Shown here piece after piece: positions 8,396-17,055 of a DNA stretch of 64,000 nucleotides (its first letter is position 1; each line of letters begins with the position of its first letter). Made by a program: the position numbers and the translations under genes. Source of the stretch: Arsukibacterium ikkense (GTDB taxonomy: Bacteria; Pseudomonadota; Gammaproteobacteria; Enterobacterales; Alteromonadaceae); contig NZ_LAHO01000009.1 of the NCBI RefSeq assembly GCF_000987775.1, positions 115,286 to 179,285 on the forward strand, in the 5' to 3' direction. The notes under the pieces were generated by a model. It was not told where the DNA came from. It did not search any database and saw only the letters and a list, made by a program, of their open reading frames with translations.

Positions 8396-9100
8396 ATGTT
8401 GTCACGGCTAAAAATTTCCCAACGGATTTTCTTACTGGGTCTGATCCCTTTGCTGCTTTTAGTATTGGTGCTGGCAGCCAGTTTCTGGGCGGCTCAAACT
8501 AAAGATAAATTGTTTCATCAGCTGTATAACCAGCACCTGGCTATTCTGGCCGATATTATGAGTGCGCAGAAGATTATTCAGCAACAAGGCCTGGCTGAGA
8601 TCCGGAAGTATCGCACGGGTTGGGCATCGGCAGACAATACCCGAAGTACCGTATCAGACCAATTAGCACAGGCAAAGCAGCACTGGCAAAGTTTCAGTGA
8701 ACAGCGACCGGTAATGGCCACAGAAGAGGGTTATCAGGAACTGGATCAGGCCTTTGCAAGGGCGCTTAAGCAATATGAAGAGTGGATAAGTCCGGCGGGT
8801 AGTGACGCCTTACTGGCTCGTATTTTAAATGAGTCGACCATTAATAGTGAAGTAGAGCTGCGGATCACCGCCTTTACCGATCTGGCAGATGGGTTTATTC
8901 AACAACAAATTGCCGCTGCGGCTGAAGTGCGCGACCAGTCAGTTAGCTTTACCGGATTAATGGTGCAGTTTTACCTGTTTGGCGGGTTTATGCTGGTATT
9001 GCTGATCACCGGCTTAATTCTGGCCATTCAGCGCTCGGTGTCCCGGCCATTAAGCAATCTAAGTGCATTGCTGCATCGGTGGCACAACAATCTGACTTAA
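8396..9100 (+). CDS. Chemoreceptor, 5' fragment (sensor and start of HAMP)
   Basis: A 234-residue frame starting at ATG 8396. It encodes both membrane helices and the periplasmic ligand domain and ends eight residues after the frame break (RWHNNLT then stop). Alone it lacks any signalling domain. Its ligand domain, ~155 residues and mostly helical, is the size of a single four-helix bundle. Confidence 0.75.
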   Translation: MLSRLKISQRIFLLGLIPLLLLVLVLAASFWAAQTKDKLFHQLYNQHLAILADIMSAQKIIQQQGLAEIRKYRTGWASADNTRSTVSDQLAQAKQHWQSFSEQRPVMATEEGYQELDQAFARALKQYEEWISPAGSDALLARILNESTINSEVELRITAFTDLADGFIQQQIAAAAEVRDQSVSFTGLMVQFYLFGGFMLVLLITGLILAIQRSVSRPLSNLSALLHRWHNNLT

Positions 9101-10026
9101 CCCTGCGGGCCGATACCAGTGGCCAGGACGAAGTGGCAGCAGCGACGCAAGCACTCAATACCATGTTGCAACATTTTGCTGGCTTGATTGGCAGTTTTGG
9201 CCAAAGTGCTGGCATGCTAAGCGAACAAGCTGCCCAGGTATTTGCCGGCAGTGAAGATGTCAGTAATGGCTCGGGGCGGCAGGCCGATCAGGTAACCCAG
9301 CTTGCAGCGGCCATTGAACAAATGAGTATGGCTATTCGTCAGGTTGCGGCAAATGCCCGCAGTGCAGCTGACACCGCAGAGCAAGCAGAACAATTTAGTC
9401 TGGATGGTAGCGAAGTAGCGGCAACCAGTATGGCGACCATTGAGCGGCTAGAGCTGAAAATGCAACAAGCCAGTGGTGTGATCAGCCAACTGCAGCAAGA
9501 CTCGGCTCAGATTTCCAGCGTACTGGATGTGATCCGGAAAATCTCTGAGCAAACCAATTTACTGGCACTCAATGCCGCCATTGAAGCAGCCCGGGCGGGT
9601 GAAGCCGGGCGGGGCTTTTCAGTGGTGGCGGATGAAGTGCGGATGCTGTCAGCCAGCACTCATAAAGCGACCGAGTCGATTCGTCAGATGATTAGTCAGC
9701 TGCAGCAACAAGCCAACTCTGCGGTTGCTGCGATGCGGCAAGCGGCAGAGCAAGCCAGTCAAAGTGTTGGCCAATCCCGTCAGACTGAGCAAATGTTTCA
9801 GCAAATTGCCGGGGCGGTTAAGCAAATAGTGCAACTGAATGCCGAAATTTCGATGGCGACTGACGAGCAGCAGCAAGTGGCAACAGGTATTGCAGATAGC
9901 ATTACGTTATTGAATGACGATATCCGTCATCTGAACACCGGTGCGGCGCGTTCTGCGACAGCCAGTGAACAGCTCAACACCCTGGCTGGCCAGTTGTTAC
10001 ATGGCTGTCAGGCGTTTAAGGTTTGA
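9079..10026 (+). CDS. Chemoreceptor, 3' fragment (end of HAMP and signalling domain)
   Basis: A 315-residue frame whose first possible start is a GTG at 9079 with no ribosome site before it, so independent translation is doubtful. It carries the rest of HAMP ([15 protein letters not shown]), the glutamine/alanine-rich methylation helices and the conserved tip ([18 protein letters not shown]). It belongs with the preceding fragment. Confidence 0.75.
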   Translation: MAQQSDLTLRADTSGQDEVAAATQALNTMLQHFAGLIGSFGQSAGMLSEQAAQVFAGSEDVSNGSGRQADQVTQLAAAIEQMSMAIRQVAANARSAADTAEQAEQFSLDGSEVAATSMATIERLELKMQQASGVISQLQQDSAQISSVLDVIRKISEQTNLLALNAAIEAARAGEAGRGFSVVADEVRMLSASTHKATESIRQMISQLQQQANSAVAAMRQAAEQASQSVGQSRQTEQMFQQIAGAVKQIVQLNAEISMATDEQQQVATGIADSITLLNDDIRHLNTGAARSATASEQLNTLAGQLLHGCQAFKV

Positions 10027-10074
10027 TTAATTTATTTAAATTCAATGGGATATGGCAGTTAAATTAATTGATAA

Positions 10075-10113
10075 CTGTAATATTCCTGCAATAAAACTAT
10101 CGCACACTGTGCA
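10075..10113 (+). promoter_or_regulatory. PhoB box upstream of pstS1
   Basis: CTGTAAT (10075) and CTGCAAT (10086) are separated by ATTC, at 11-base period. Weaker repeats follow: CTATCGC (10097) after AAAA, and CTGTGCA (10107). This suggests a two-unit PhoB box. Confidence 0.65.
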
Positions 10114-10148
10114 ACGTCAACTAAAACATTTACCCGAGGACTTAACTA

Positions 10149-11177
10149 ATGAAAATGAATAAGCTTACTAAACTGGTAGTTACTACCGCCGTATCGCTGG
10201 CTTTCGCAGGTCAGGCTCACGCTAATCGTGACACTGTTCAGGTTGCCGGTTCATCTACTGTGCTGCCATTTTCTTCGGTTGCTGCTGAAGAGTTTGGTAA
10301 TAACTTCGCACAGTTCCGTACTCCGGTAGTAGGTTCTGGCGGCTCATCAGGTGGTTTACGTCAGTTCTGTCAGGGTGTGGGTATCAACACTATTGATATC
10401 GCTAACTCGTCACGCGCTATTCGTCCTGCCGAAGTAGAAGCCTGTAAAGCTAATGGTGTTAATCAGATCATTGAAGTAAAAATTGGTTATGACGGTATCG
10501 TGTTTGCGTCACGCGTTGATGCAGGCGATTTCAAATTAAAGCCAGAACACGTATTCCTGGCACAGGCTGCCCAGGTACCACAAAACGGCAAAATGGTAGC
10601 TAACCCTTATACAAACTGGAACCAGATTGATAAGTCACTGCCTAGCCAATCAATTTTACTGGCGATTCCTGGCTCTAATCATGGTACCCGTGAAGTTTAT
10701 GAAGAAAAAGTGATTCTGGATGGCTGCCAAACGTTTGCTGAAGTTAAGGCTCTGCCAAAAGGCGATCAGAACAACTTCTGTTTAGCTATGCGTACTGATG
10801 GCCGGGTAGTAGAAATTGCCGGTGACTACACTGAAACACTGGCACGTTTACAAGCGCAGAAAGATGCTATCGGCGTATTTGGTTTAAGCTTCTATGAAGC
10901 TAACCGTGACCGCATTAAAGTAGCCACAGTAAACGATGTGGTACCAACAGTTGATAACATTATCGCTGGTGTTTATCCGGTATCACGCCCACTGTTCTTC
11001 TATGTGAAAGGCGAGCATATCGGTGTTATCCCGGGTTTACAGCAATTTGCTGAGTACTTTGTTTCTGAAGCTGCTTCAGGTTTTGGCAGCCCATTGGAAG
11101 CCGCTGGTTTAATCCCGTTAGATGATACCGAACGCGCGCAAATTCTGGCGAACATTAAAGCTAAAAAAGGCCTGTAA
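10149..11177 (+). CDS. pstS: Phosphate ABC transporter substrate-binding protein PstS (first system)
   Basis: A 342-residue periplasmic binding protein with a Sec signal peptide ending near AGQAHA. Phosphate-contacting blocks of the family are visible: VAGSSTVLPF, VGSGGSSGGLRQFCQG, DIANSSRAI and GSNHGTREVYEEKV. It captures phosphate for the PstCAB permease. It has its own PhoB box and a terminator-like hairpin immediately after it, so it is probably made in excess over the permease, as usual for binding proteins. The codon choice is noticeably cleaner than in its neighbours, consistent with high expression. It may also act as ligand-presenting protein for the adjacent chemoreceptor, which is inference. 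Confidence 0.95.
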   Translation: MKMNKLTKLVVTTAVSLAFAGQAHANRDTVQVAGSSTVLPFSSVAAEEFGNNFAQFRTPVVGSGGSSGGLRQFCQGVGINTIDIANSSRAIRPAEVEACKANGVNQIIEVKIGYDGIVFASRVDAGDFKLKPEHVFLAQAAQVPQNGKMVANPYTNWNQIDKSLPSQSILLAIPGSNHGTREVYEEKVILDGCQTFAEVKALPKGDQNNFCLAMRTDGRVVEIAGDYTETLARLQAQKDAIGVFGLSFYEANRDRIKVATVNDVVPTVDNIIAGVYPVSRPLFFYVKGEHIGVIPGLQQFAEYFVSEAASGFGSPLEAAGLIPLDDTERAQILANIKAKKGL

Positions 11178-11200
11178 GCCTTTTAGCAAGCTGTTTTGAC

Positions 11201-11226
11201 AAAGAGGACCCTGGTGGTCCTCTTTT
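11201..11226 (+). terminator. Hairpin between pstS1 and pstC1
   Basis: A ten-base perfect stem AAAGAGGACC / GGTCCTCTTT with loop CTGGT, followed by a short T stretch. It probably terminates or attenuates pstS transcripts ahead of the separate pstC PhoB box. Confidence 0.7.
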
Positions 11227-11250
11227 GCTATTTAAGTAATATGACAATCA

Positions 11251-11284
11251 TTGTAATAAAACTGCAATATGCAGGCGTTAAGCT
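11251..11284 (+). promoter_or_regulatory. PhoB box upstream of pstC1
   Basis: TTGTAAT (11251-11257), AAAA, CTGCAAT (11262-11268): two repeats at 11-base period. A weak -10 candidate TAAGCT (11279-11284) lies 10 bases on. It indicates an independent phosphate-controlled promoter for pstCAB. Confidence 0.65.
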
Positions 11285-11348
11285 AACGCGGCTTAGAACA
11301 GAAGTTTTTTATCCTGTTGGATAATCCGGATCGGCGAATGGAGCAAGC

Positions 11349-12746
11349 ATGAGTAATCTTTCGTTAATAGTACTATTACTGGCATTGATGGCGATTGGCT
11401 ATCAGCTGGGTATGGTGCGCAGTCGGCGGGTTGCCACTATAAACCCGCAGCAGAGAATGCACTCACGGCCACATCACTACGGTATGATGGTGGGGTTGTG
11501 GGCGATTATTCCCGCATTCTTTTTATTAATATTGTGGACCATGTTGGCGCCAAATGTCATTAGCAGTATGGTGGCGGCGCAGCTGCCGGCCGAGGTACTG
11601 GCTCAAGAGGGTATGACTGCTAACGTTATTATGCGCCGGATCAGCAACCTTGCCGGCAATTTCGGCATTGTGGCCGAAGCCGAGCCGTGGGAGCTGGCAG
11701 CGGCGGCTTATATGCAACAGTTAAAGTCGAGCAGTGCGGCATTACTGACCGGTTTAATGGCGGCCATTGCTGCGACCGGTTTGTTTTTTAGCTATAAAAA
11801 AATTCAACCGCAGTTACGGGCCCGCCACCAGATTGAGCGGACCATTAAAGCGGTACTGATCATCTGCTCTACCGTGGCTATTTTAACCACTATCGGTATT
11901 GTGTTGTCGATGGTCGGTGAAACCATGAAGTTTTTTAGTTTTATTCCACCATCAGAGTTTTTCTTTGGTACTACCTGGAATCCGCGTTTTTCTACCACCG
12001 GTGTCGGTGAGGGTTCTTTAACCGGCTCTCAGGGCAGCTTTGGTTTAATCCCGTTATTATCTGGCACCATGATGGTGGCCGGTGTGGCACTAATCGTCGC
12101 CATTCCGCTGGGTTTAATGGTGGCGATTTATCTGGCTGAGTATGCTCCTGCTGGTTTTCGCTCAACGGCTAAGCCAATTATTGAGGTATTAGCAGGTATT
12201 CCGACCATCGTTTACGGCTTTTTTGCACTGGTCACCGTAGGGCCTTTTTTAGCTGATTTTGGTGCCAGTATTGGCCTGACTATTCGTGCCACCTCTGCCC
12301 TGACCGCAGGTGTGGTAATGGGTATTATGATTATCCCGTTTATTTCCTCTTTGTCAGACGACATTATTACCCAGGTGCCCAAAGCGCTGCGTGATGCCTC
12401 GTTAGGCCTGGGCGCGACGAAATCAGAAACGATACGCAAGGTAGTCTTACCCGCGGCCTTACCCGGTATTGTTGGCGCAGTACTGCTGGCAGCCAGCCGG
12501 GCGATTGGTGAAACCATGATTGTGGTGCTGGCGGCCGGTAACAGCCCAACGTTAACCGCTAACCCGTTTGAAGCGGTATCGACCATTACTGTGACCATTG
12601 TTAACCAGCTAACCGGTGACAACGATTTTGCCAGCCCGCAGTCATTAGTGGCTTTTGCTCTTGGCTTAACCTTGTTTGTGATTACCTTGCTGCTAAACGT
12701 GGTAGCGCTGGTCGTTGTGCGCAAATACCGTGAACAATACGAGTAA
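11349..12746 (+). CDS. pstC: Phosphate ABC transporter permease PstC (first system)
   Basis: A 465-residue inner-membrane permease, longer than the ~320 residues of E. coli PstC because of an N-terminal extension with extra membrane helices and a ~55-residue loop. The C-terminal half holds the conserved permease domain, including EVLAGIPTIVYGFFALV and the ABC-contacting EAA-like loop ALRDASLGLGATKSETIRKV, followed by LPGIVGAVLLAASRAIGETM. It pairs with PstA and PstB. Its stop lies three bases before the pstA start, so the two are likely translationally coupled. Confidence 0.94.
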   Translation: MSNLSLIVLLLALMAIGYQLGMVRSRRVATINPQQRMHSRPHHYGMMVGLWAIIPAFFLLILWTMLAPNVISSMVAAQLPAEVLAQEGMTANVIMRRISNLAGNFGIVAEAEPWELAAAAYMQQLKSSSAALLTGLMAAIAATGLFFSYKKIQPQLRARHQIERTIKAVLIICSTVAILTTIGIVLSMVGETMKFFSFIPPSEFFFGTTWNPRFSTTGVGEGSLTGSQGSFGLIPLLSGTMMVAGVALIVAIPLGLMVAIYLAEYAPAGFRSTAKPIIEVLAGIPTIVYGFFALVTVGPFLADFGASIGLTIRATSALTAGVVMGIMIIPFISSLSDDIITQVPKALRDASLGLGATKSETIRKVVLPAALPGIVGAVLLAASRAIGETMIVVLAAGNSPTLTANPFEAVSTITVTIVNQLTGDNDFASPQSLVAFALGLTLFVITLLLNVVALVVVRKYREQYE

Positions 12747-12749
12747 TTT

Positions 12750-14135
12750 ATGACTGAGAAGAATATGAACCCAGCGAATAACTCTGCGGCCGATGGTGTA
12801 GCGCCGCTGAGTAAAGTTCAGCAGAAAGTGGCCGTGTCACTGAACCGCCGCCATCGCCATGAAAAGCTGTTTAAAGGTGTTGGTCTTGTGGCCTCGCTGA
12901 TCAGTTTGTTGTTAGTGGCGATTTTGTTTATCAATATTTTTTCAAAGGGCTTGCCGGCGTTTTGGCAATCTGCCATTACTCTGGAAATTTATTTTGACCC
13001 AGAGATCATCAAAATAAGCGATAAGCCGGTGCAACGTGCCGACGAAACTGACAATGCCTTCCGCCAGCGCGATATTGAATGGCAATCTGAAGTGGGCATG
13101 ATTAACTTTAACCGCTTGATTGTTGAAGGGTTAAATAAGGTACTGCCAGACGCTAATCAATACCGGCGCGATGTGCAGCGGATTGTTACTTCGGGTGAAC
13201 GCTTTGCTATGCGCCAGCTGGTGATAGATAACCCAGCCATTATTGGCCAGACCAAAACCCTGAACCTGTTAACAGACGCTAATATTGATGTCTGGTTAAA
13301 AGGTAATATCGACCGCAGCCTGCCGGATGCCCAGCAGCAGCTTAGCCCTAAGGTGCGGGAGTGGGTAGAAATGTTATCCGAACAGGGCATTATTAAAAAC
13401 CGTTTTAGTTTTGCCTTGTTTATGAACGCAGATTCGCGCAGTTCGCTGGCCTCGGCTGGTTTGGCTGGTGCCTTTATGGGCTCACTGTATATGATGCTGG
13501 TGGTGCTTTTTCTGGCGGTGCCTATGGGGGTAGCAGCAGCTATTTACTTAGAAGAGTTTGCCCCGAAAAATAAAATTACCGATCTGGTCGAAGTGAATAT
13601 TAACAATCTGGCGGCGGTGCCTTCGATTGTGTTTGGTTTACTCGGTGCTGCGGTGTTTATTGGTTGGTTTAACCTGCCCATCTCCGCGCCGATTGTCGGT
13701 GGCCTGGTATTAAGTTTAATGACCTTGCCTACGGTAATTATTGCGACCCGCTCTACCTTAAAAGCGATTCCACCGTCAATCCGCCAGGCGGCACTGGGCT
13801 TAGGGGCGTCGAAAATGCAAGCGACCTTTCACCATGTATTGCCATTAGCGATACCGGGTATTCTAACCGGGGCGATTTTGGGCGTGGCCCAGGCGCTGGG
13901 TGAAGCGGCGCCACTACTGTTGATTGGGATGAAATCGTTCGTGGCGCAGGTGCCTTCAGGCCCCTTTGAGCAAGCTACGGCATTACCGGTGCAAATATTT
14001 TTATGGCAAGGTAACGAGCTACGTAACTTCTTTGAAGCGCGCACTTCAGCGGCCATTATTGTGCTGTTGGCGTTAATGTTAACGCTGAACGGCCTGGCGA
14101 TTTGGCTGCGCAAAAAATATGAAAACCGGTGGTAA
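12750..14135 (+). CDS. pstA: Phosphate ABC transporter permease PstA (first system)
   Basis: A 461-residue permease. After a first membrane helix near residues 45-65 it has a ~160-residue soluble, presumably periplasmic, insertion absent from the compact E. coli protein. The permease core follows, with VNINNLAAVPSIVFGLLGAA, the EAA-like loop SIRQAALGLGASKMQATFHH and LGEAAPLLLIGM. Such enlarged Pst permeases are common in marine gammaproteobacteria; the insertion's function is not known to me. It is encoded between pstC (3-base gap) and pstB (6-base gap). Confidence 0.93.
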   Translation: MTEKNMNPANNSAADGVAPLSKVQQKVAVSLNRRHRHEKLFKGVGLVASLISLLLVAILFINIFSKGLPAFWQSAITLEIYFDPEIIKISDKPVQRADETDNAFRQRDIEWQSEVGMINFNRLIVEGLNKVLPDANQYRRDVQRIVTSGERFAMRQLVIDNPAIIGQTKTLNLLTDANIDVWLKGNIDRSLPDAQQQLSPKVREWVEMLSEQGIIKNRFSFALFMNADSRSSLASAGLAGAFMGSLYMMLVVLFLAVPMGVAAAIYLEEFAPKNKITDLVEVNINNLAAVPSIVFGLLGAAVFIGWFNLPISAPIVGGLVLSLMTLPTVIIATRSTLKAIPPSIRQAALGLGASKMQATFHHVLPLAIPGILTGAILGVAQALGEAAPLLLIGMKSFVAQVPSGPFEQATALPVQIFLWQGNELRNFFEARTSAAIIVLLALMLTLNGLAIWLRKKYENRW

Positions 14136-14141
14136 GCGCAG

Positions 14142-14990
14142 ATGAATATGCCAGGCAACCCGATAATTTTAACCGAACAAGATGTAACCATGGCGGACCC
14201 AGCGATGACAGTTAACCAGACCAACAGCAGTGACAAAATTAAAATGACAGCCCGCGATGTCAAGGTGTTTTATGGCGCTAACCAGGCCATTCATGGCGTT
14301 AACATGGATATTATTGAAAATGAAGTGATCGCTTTTATCGGCCCGTCGGGCTGTGGCAAATCGACCTTTTTGCGCTGTTTAAACCGGATGAACGATACCA
14401 TCGATATTTGCCGGGTAACCGGCAGTATTAAAATGGATGGCCGTGATATCTACGACCCGTCACTGGATGTGGTGCAGTTGCGGGCGCAAGTAGGCATGGT
14501 ATTCCAAAAGCCAAACCCCTTCCCAAAATCTATCTATGAAAACATTGCCTATGGCCCGCGCTTACATGGCCTGGCGTCGCGTAAGTCAGAGCTGGATGAT
14601 GTAGTGGAATCGAGCCTGCGCCGTGCTGGTTTATGGAATGAAGTTAAAGACCGGCTGGATCAGCCAGGTACGGGTTTATCAGGTGGCCAACAACAACGGC
14701 TGTGTATTGCCCGGAGTATTGCGGTTAGCCCGGATGTGATTTTAATGGATGAGCCGTGCTCGGCACTTGACCCTATTGCTACCTCTATTATTGAAGAGCT
14801 GATTGACGAGTTAAAGCAAAACTTTACCATCGTTATCGTTACTCACAATATGCAGCAGGCCGCCAGGGTGTCAGATCGTACTGCCTTTTTTCACCTGGGC
14901 GATTTAATTGAAATTGGTGCCACCAATGAAGTGTTCACCAACCCGCAGCACAAACGCACCGAAGATTATATTACCGGCCGTTACGGCTAA
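14142..14990 (+). CDS. pstB: Phosphate ABC transporter ATPase PstB (first system)
   Basis: A 282-residue ABC ATPase. Walker A is GPSGCGKST near residue 67, the signature LSGGQQQR near residue 180, Walker [14 protein letters not shown], and the H-loop is in [13 protein letters not shown]. The block [17 protein letters not shown] is diagnostic of PstB. The first ~30 residues are a variable extension with several internal methionines, so the real start could be further in. It powers uptake through PstC/PstA. The operon ends here with a strong terminator and carries no phoU of its own. Confidence 0.95.
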   Translation: MNMPGNPIILTEQDVTMADPAMTVNQTNSSDKIKMTARDVKVFYGANQAIHGVNMDIIENEVIAFIGPSGCGKSTFLRCLNRMNDTIDICRVTGSIKMDGRDIYDPSLDVVQLRAQVGMVFQKPNPFPKSIYENIAYGPRLHGLASRKSELDDVVESSLRRAGLWNEVKDRLDQPGTGLSGGQQQRLCIARSIAVSPDVILMDEPCSALDPIATSIIEELIDELKQNFTIVIVTHNMQQAARVSDRTAFFHLGDLIEIGATNEVFTNPQHKRTEDYITGRYG

Positions 14991-15004
14991 TGTATTGAGT
15001 TATA

Positions 15005-15036
15005 TAAAAAAGGGAAGCTTAGGCTTCCCTTTTTTA
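15005..15036 (+). terminator. Terminator after pstCAB
   Basis: A stem of GGGAAGC / GCTTCCC with a four-base loop, extended by an A run pairing with the following T run. Confidence 0.88.
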
Positions 15037-15059
15037 GTAGAGGTTCACATTGCTTGCAA

Positions 15060-15093
15060 TTGTCACAAAACTGCCATAGATGCGAAATATTAC
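15060..15093 (+). promoter_or_regulatory. PhoB box and -10 of the porin gene
   Basis: TTGTCAC (15060-15066), AAAA, CTGCCAT (15071-15077), with TATTAC at 15088-15093 beginning 10 bases after the box. The box is nearly identical to the one before ppk. A further CTGTCAT half-site sits at 15093-15099. Confidence 0.75.
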
Positions 15094-15167
15094 TGTCATC
15101 TAAATCGATGATACTGCTCCCACCAAAACAAAGTTACTGCTAAAAAAACTATTAACTGGAGAATACA

Positions 15168-16178
15168 ATGAAAGCATCTAAACTTGGCCTGGTCGCTGCA
15201 GCGGTATTGGCAACTCTGGCTGTTCCGGCAATGGCTGCCGATGTTAGCATTTATGGCCGTGCCCACTTATCTGTTGACCATTTAGATAATGGCGTTGATA
15301 GCGGCGTCAACGTATCTTCAAACTCCAGCCGGTTAGGGTTTAAAGCCAGCACCAAACTTGAAGATGATATGGAAGTGTTTGTGCAGCTTGAGCAGAATAT
15401 CCGCTTTGACGAAGGCTCAGGCAGCTTTGCCACCCGTGATTCTTTCGTTGGTTTAAAAGGCAACTTTGGTATGGCGCGGATCGGTTTCTTCGATACACCA
15501 TTAAAAACGATTCGCAGCCGCACTGATATGTTTGGCGACCGGATTGGTGATGCGCGTAACATTACCAGTGGTTATGGCCAGAGCTTTGACAATCGTTACC
15601 GCAATGGCGTGCATTACCGCACGCCCAATATGAACGGCTTTACTGTTGATTTCCAATATACTCCGCATAATAACACTGGTGCTACCGTGCAAAACGACCG
15701 TGAGTCTTACAGCACCTCGTTAACTTACACCAGCAAAGGCATCTATGTTGCTGCTGCTTACGAAAGCTACGAAGGTACTGATGGCGTTGACCCGAACGCG
15801 CTGCGTTTAGGTGCTTACTACGACATCAACAGCGATTTACGGGTATCGGCGCTGTATCAGAAAGCCAGTGATGTTGCTAACGGCGACCGCAGCGTATATG
15901 GCGTAGGTGCCAGCTACAAAATGGGTGATTACACCTTACGTGGCCAATACTACGTAGCGGGCGATGCGGACGCTGATAATTCAGGTGCCAATATGCTGGT
16001 GCTGGGTGCGGATCGCAAACTGGGTAAAGATTTAACCCTGTATCTGGCCTATGGCATTACCTCTAATGATGACAATGCTAACTACACTATTGCCAGTGGT
16101 GGCCGTGATACCCGTTTAACTGCTATTGCCGGTGAAAACAGTGCTGGCTTGTCATTCGGTGTTGTTTACAGCTTCTAA
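15168..16178 (+). CDS. Outer-membrane porin, probably phosphate-regulated
   Basis: A 336-residue Gram-negative porin. The signal peptide (LGLVAAAVLATLAVPAMA) is followed by ADVSIYGRAHLSVDH, the typical first strand. Alternating beta-strand segments run through the protein and it ends in GLSFGVVYSF, an outer-membrane insertion signal with C-terminal phenylalanine. By position (after pstCAB, before phoBR) and by its PhoB box it is likely the organism's starvation-induced anion or phosphate channel, analogous in role to PhoE or OprP, though not recognisably orthologous to either. Substrate specificity is inference. A terminator follows, so it is monocistronic. Confidence 0.9.
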   Translation: MKASKLGLVAAAVLATLAVPAMAADVSIYGRAHLSVDHLDNGVDSGVNVSSNSSRLGFKASTKLEDDMEVFVQLEQNIRFDEGSGSFATRDSFVGLKGNFGMARIGFFDTPLKTIRSRTDMFGDRIGDARNITSGYGQSFDNRYRNGVHYRTPNMNGFTVDFQYTPHNNTGATVQNDRESYSTSLTYTSKGIYVAAAYESYEGTDGVDPNALRLGAYYDINSDLRVSALYQKASDVANGDRSVYGVGASYKMGDYTLRGQYYVAGDADADNSGANMLVLGADRKLGKDLTLYLAYGITSNDDNANYTIASGGRDTRLTAIAGENSAGLSFGVVYSF

Positions 16179-16205
16179 GCTTGATGTAGCTAACCGAAAC
16201 TAAAC

Positions 16206-16240
16206 TAAAAAAGCCGTTGCTCTGCAGCGGCTTTTTTGTT
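16206..16240 (+). terminator. Terminator after the porin gene
   Basis: The stem AAGCCGTTGC / GCAGCGGCTT has one G-U pair and loop TCT. It is flanked by A and T runs. Confidence 0.87.
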
Positions 16241-16296
16241 GGTAGCAAGATGCTAACCGTATAAAAAATATGTTAAAAGTAGTGAGGTAATGCGTT

Positions 16297-16330
16297 TATT
16301 CATAAAAATGTCATAATAACAGTCGATAAT
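16297..16330 (+). promoter_or_regulatory. PhoB box and -10 of phoBR
   Basis: TATTCAT (16297-16303), AAAA, ATGTCAT (16308-16314), then GATAAT at 16325-16330, again 10 bases after the box. It supports positive autoregulation of phoB. Confidence 0.65.
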
Positions 16331-16363
16331 GCTTCTAATGTAATCATCTAATGGTAAACGACA

Positions 16364-17050
16364 ATGTCCCGAAGAATTCTGGTAGTGGAAGACGAAGCAC
16401 CGATCCGTGATATGTTGTGTTTTGTGCTGGAGCAAAATGGTTATCAGGCCGTAACGGCCGAAGATTTTGGCAGTGCAGTAAATCAGTTAATTGAACCCTA
16501 TCCGGATTTGGTACTACTGGATTGGATGATCCCCGGCGGCAGTGGTATTCAGTTTGCCAAGAAAATGAAGCAACATGAGCTGACCCGCAATATCCCCATT
16601 ATTATGATCACCGCCCGTGGCGAAGAAGAAGACAAAGTACGGGGTCTGGAAGTGGGCGCTGATGACTATGTTACCAAGCCGTTTTCGCCCAAAGAGCTGA
16701 TGGCCCGCATTAAAGCCGTGATCCGTCGCGTTGCGCCCACCAGTTTAGATGATGTGATTGAAGTGCAGGGCTTAAAGCTGGACCCTGTATCGCATCGGGT
16801 CATGGCGCAGCAACAGCCACTGGATATGGGGCCGACTGAGTTTCGCTTACTGCATTTCTTTATGACTCATCAGGAGCGGGTATACAGCCGTGAGCAGTTG
16901 CTGGACCACGTCTGGGGCACTAATGTCTATGTCGAAGACCGCACGGTTGATGTGCATATTCGGCGCTTACGCAAAGCGATTTCTCTGGCCGGGCATGATA
17001 AGCTGGTGCAAACGGTGCGGGGCTCAGGCTATCGCTTTTCTGCTAAGTAG
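16364..17050 (+). CDS. phoB: Phosphate regulon response regulator PhoB
   Basis: A 228-residue OmpR-family regulator. The receiver domain has the acidic pocket (VVEDEAP) and phosphoacceptor D53 in [11 protein letters not shown]. The winged-helix DNA-binding domain contains [15 protein letters not shown] and [17 protein letters not shown]. Phosphorylated by PhoR in phosphate starvation, it binds Pho boxes such as those found repeatedly in this window. It is followed after five bases by phoR, in the normal operon order, and preceded by its own Pho box. Confidence 0.97.
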   Translation: MSRRILVVEDEAPIRDMLCFVLEQNGYQAVTAEDFGSAVNQLIEPYPDLVLLDWMIPGGSGIQFAKKMKQHELTRNIPIIMITARGEEEDKVRGLEVGADDYVTKPFSPKELMARIKAVIRRVAPTSLDDVIEVQGLKLDPVSHRVMAQQQPLDMGPTEFRLLHFFMTHQERVYSREQLLDHVWGTNVYVEDRTVDVHIRRLRKAISLAGHDKLVQTVRGSGYRFSAK

Positions 17051-17055
17051 GTGTT

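Larger units (their letters stand above)
8396..10026 (+). pseudogene. Methyl-accepting chemotaxis protein interrupted by a one-base frameshift
   Basis: Taken together, the two overlapping frames make one receptor: a first membrane helix at residues ~11-31, a periplasmic domain of ~155 residues of four-helix-bundle size, a second helix at ~189-211, HAMP, and a signalling domain with the [20 protein letters not shown] tip. The reading frame shifts by -1 at about 9079, inside HAMP. Joining CGG (9077-9079) to GTG (9079-9081) restores a smooth HAMP sequence ([18 protein letters not shown]), as if one G had been lost from an original CGGGTGG. No slippery heptamer is visible, so programmed frameshifting looks unlikely. 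Either this is a genuine recent mutation or a sequencing/assembly error. The PhoB box upstream and pstS 120 bases downstream suggest a phosphate-taxis receptor. Confidence 0.8.

Noticed and set aside
9071..9100. Programmed -1 frameshifting in the chemoreceptor
   Set aside because: No X-XXY-YYZ heptamer and no obvious downstream stem-loop; a single-base loss explains it better.
12212..12724. 170-codon minus-strand frame inside pstC1
   Set aside because: Low-complexity composition antisense to a conserved permease domain; a shadow of the real gene.
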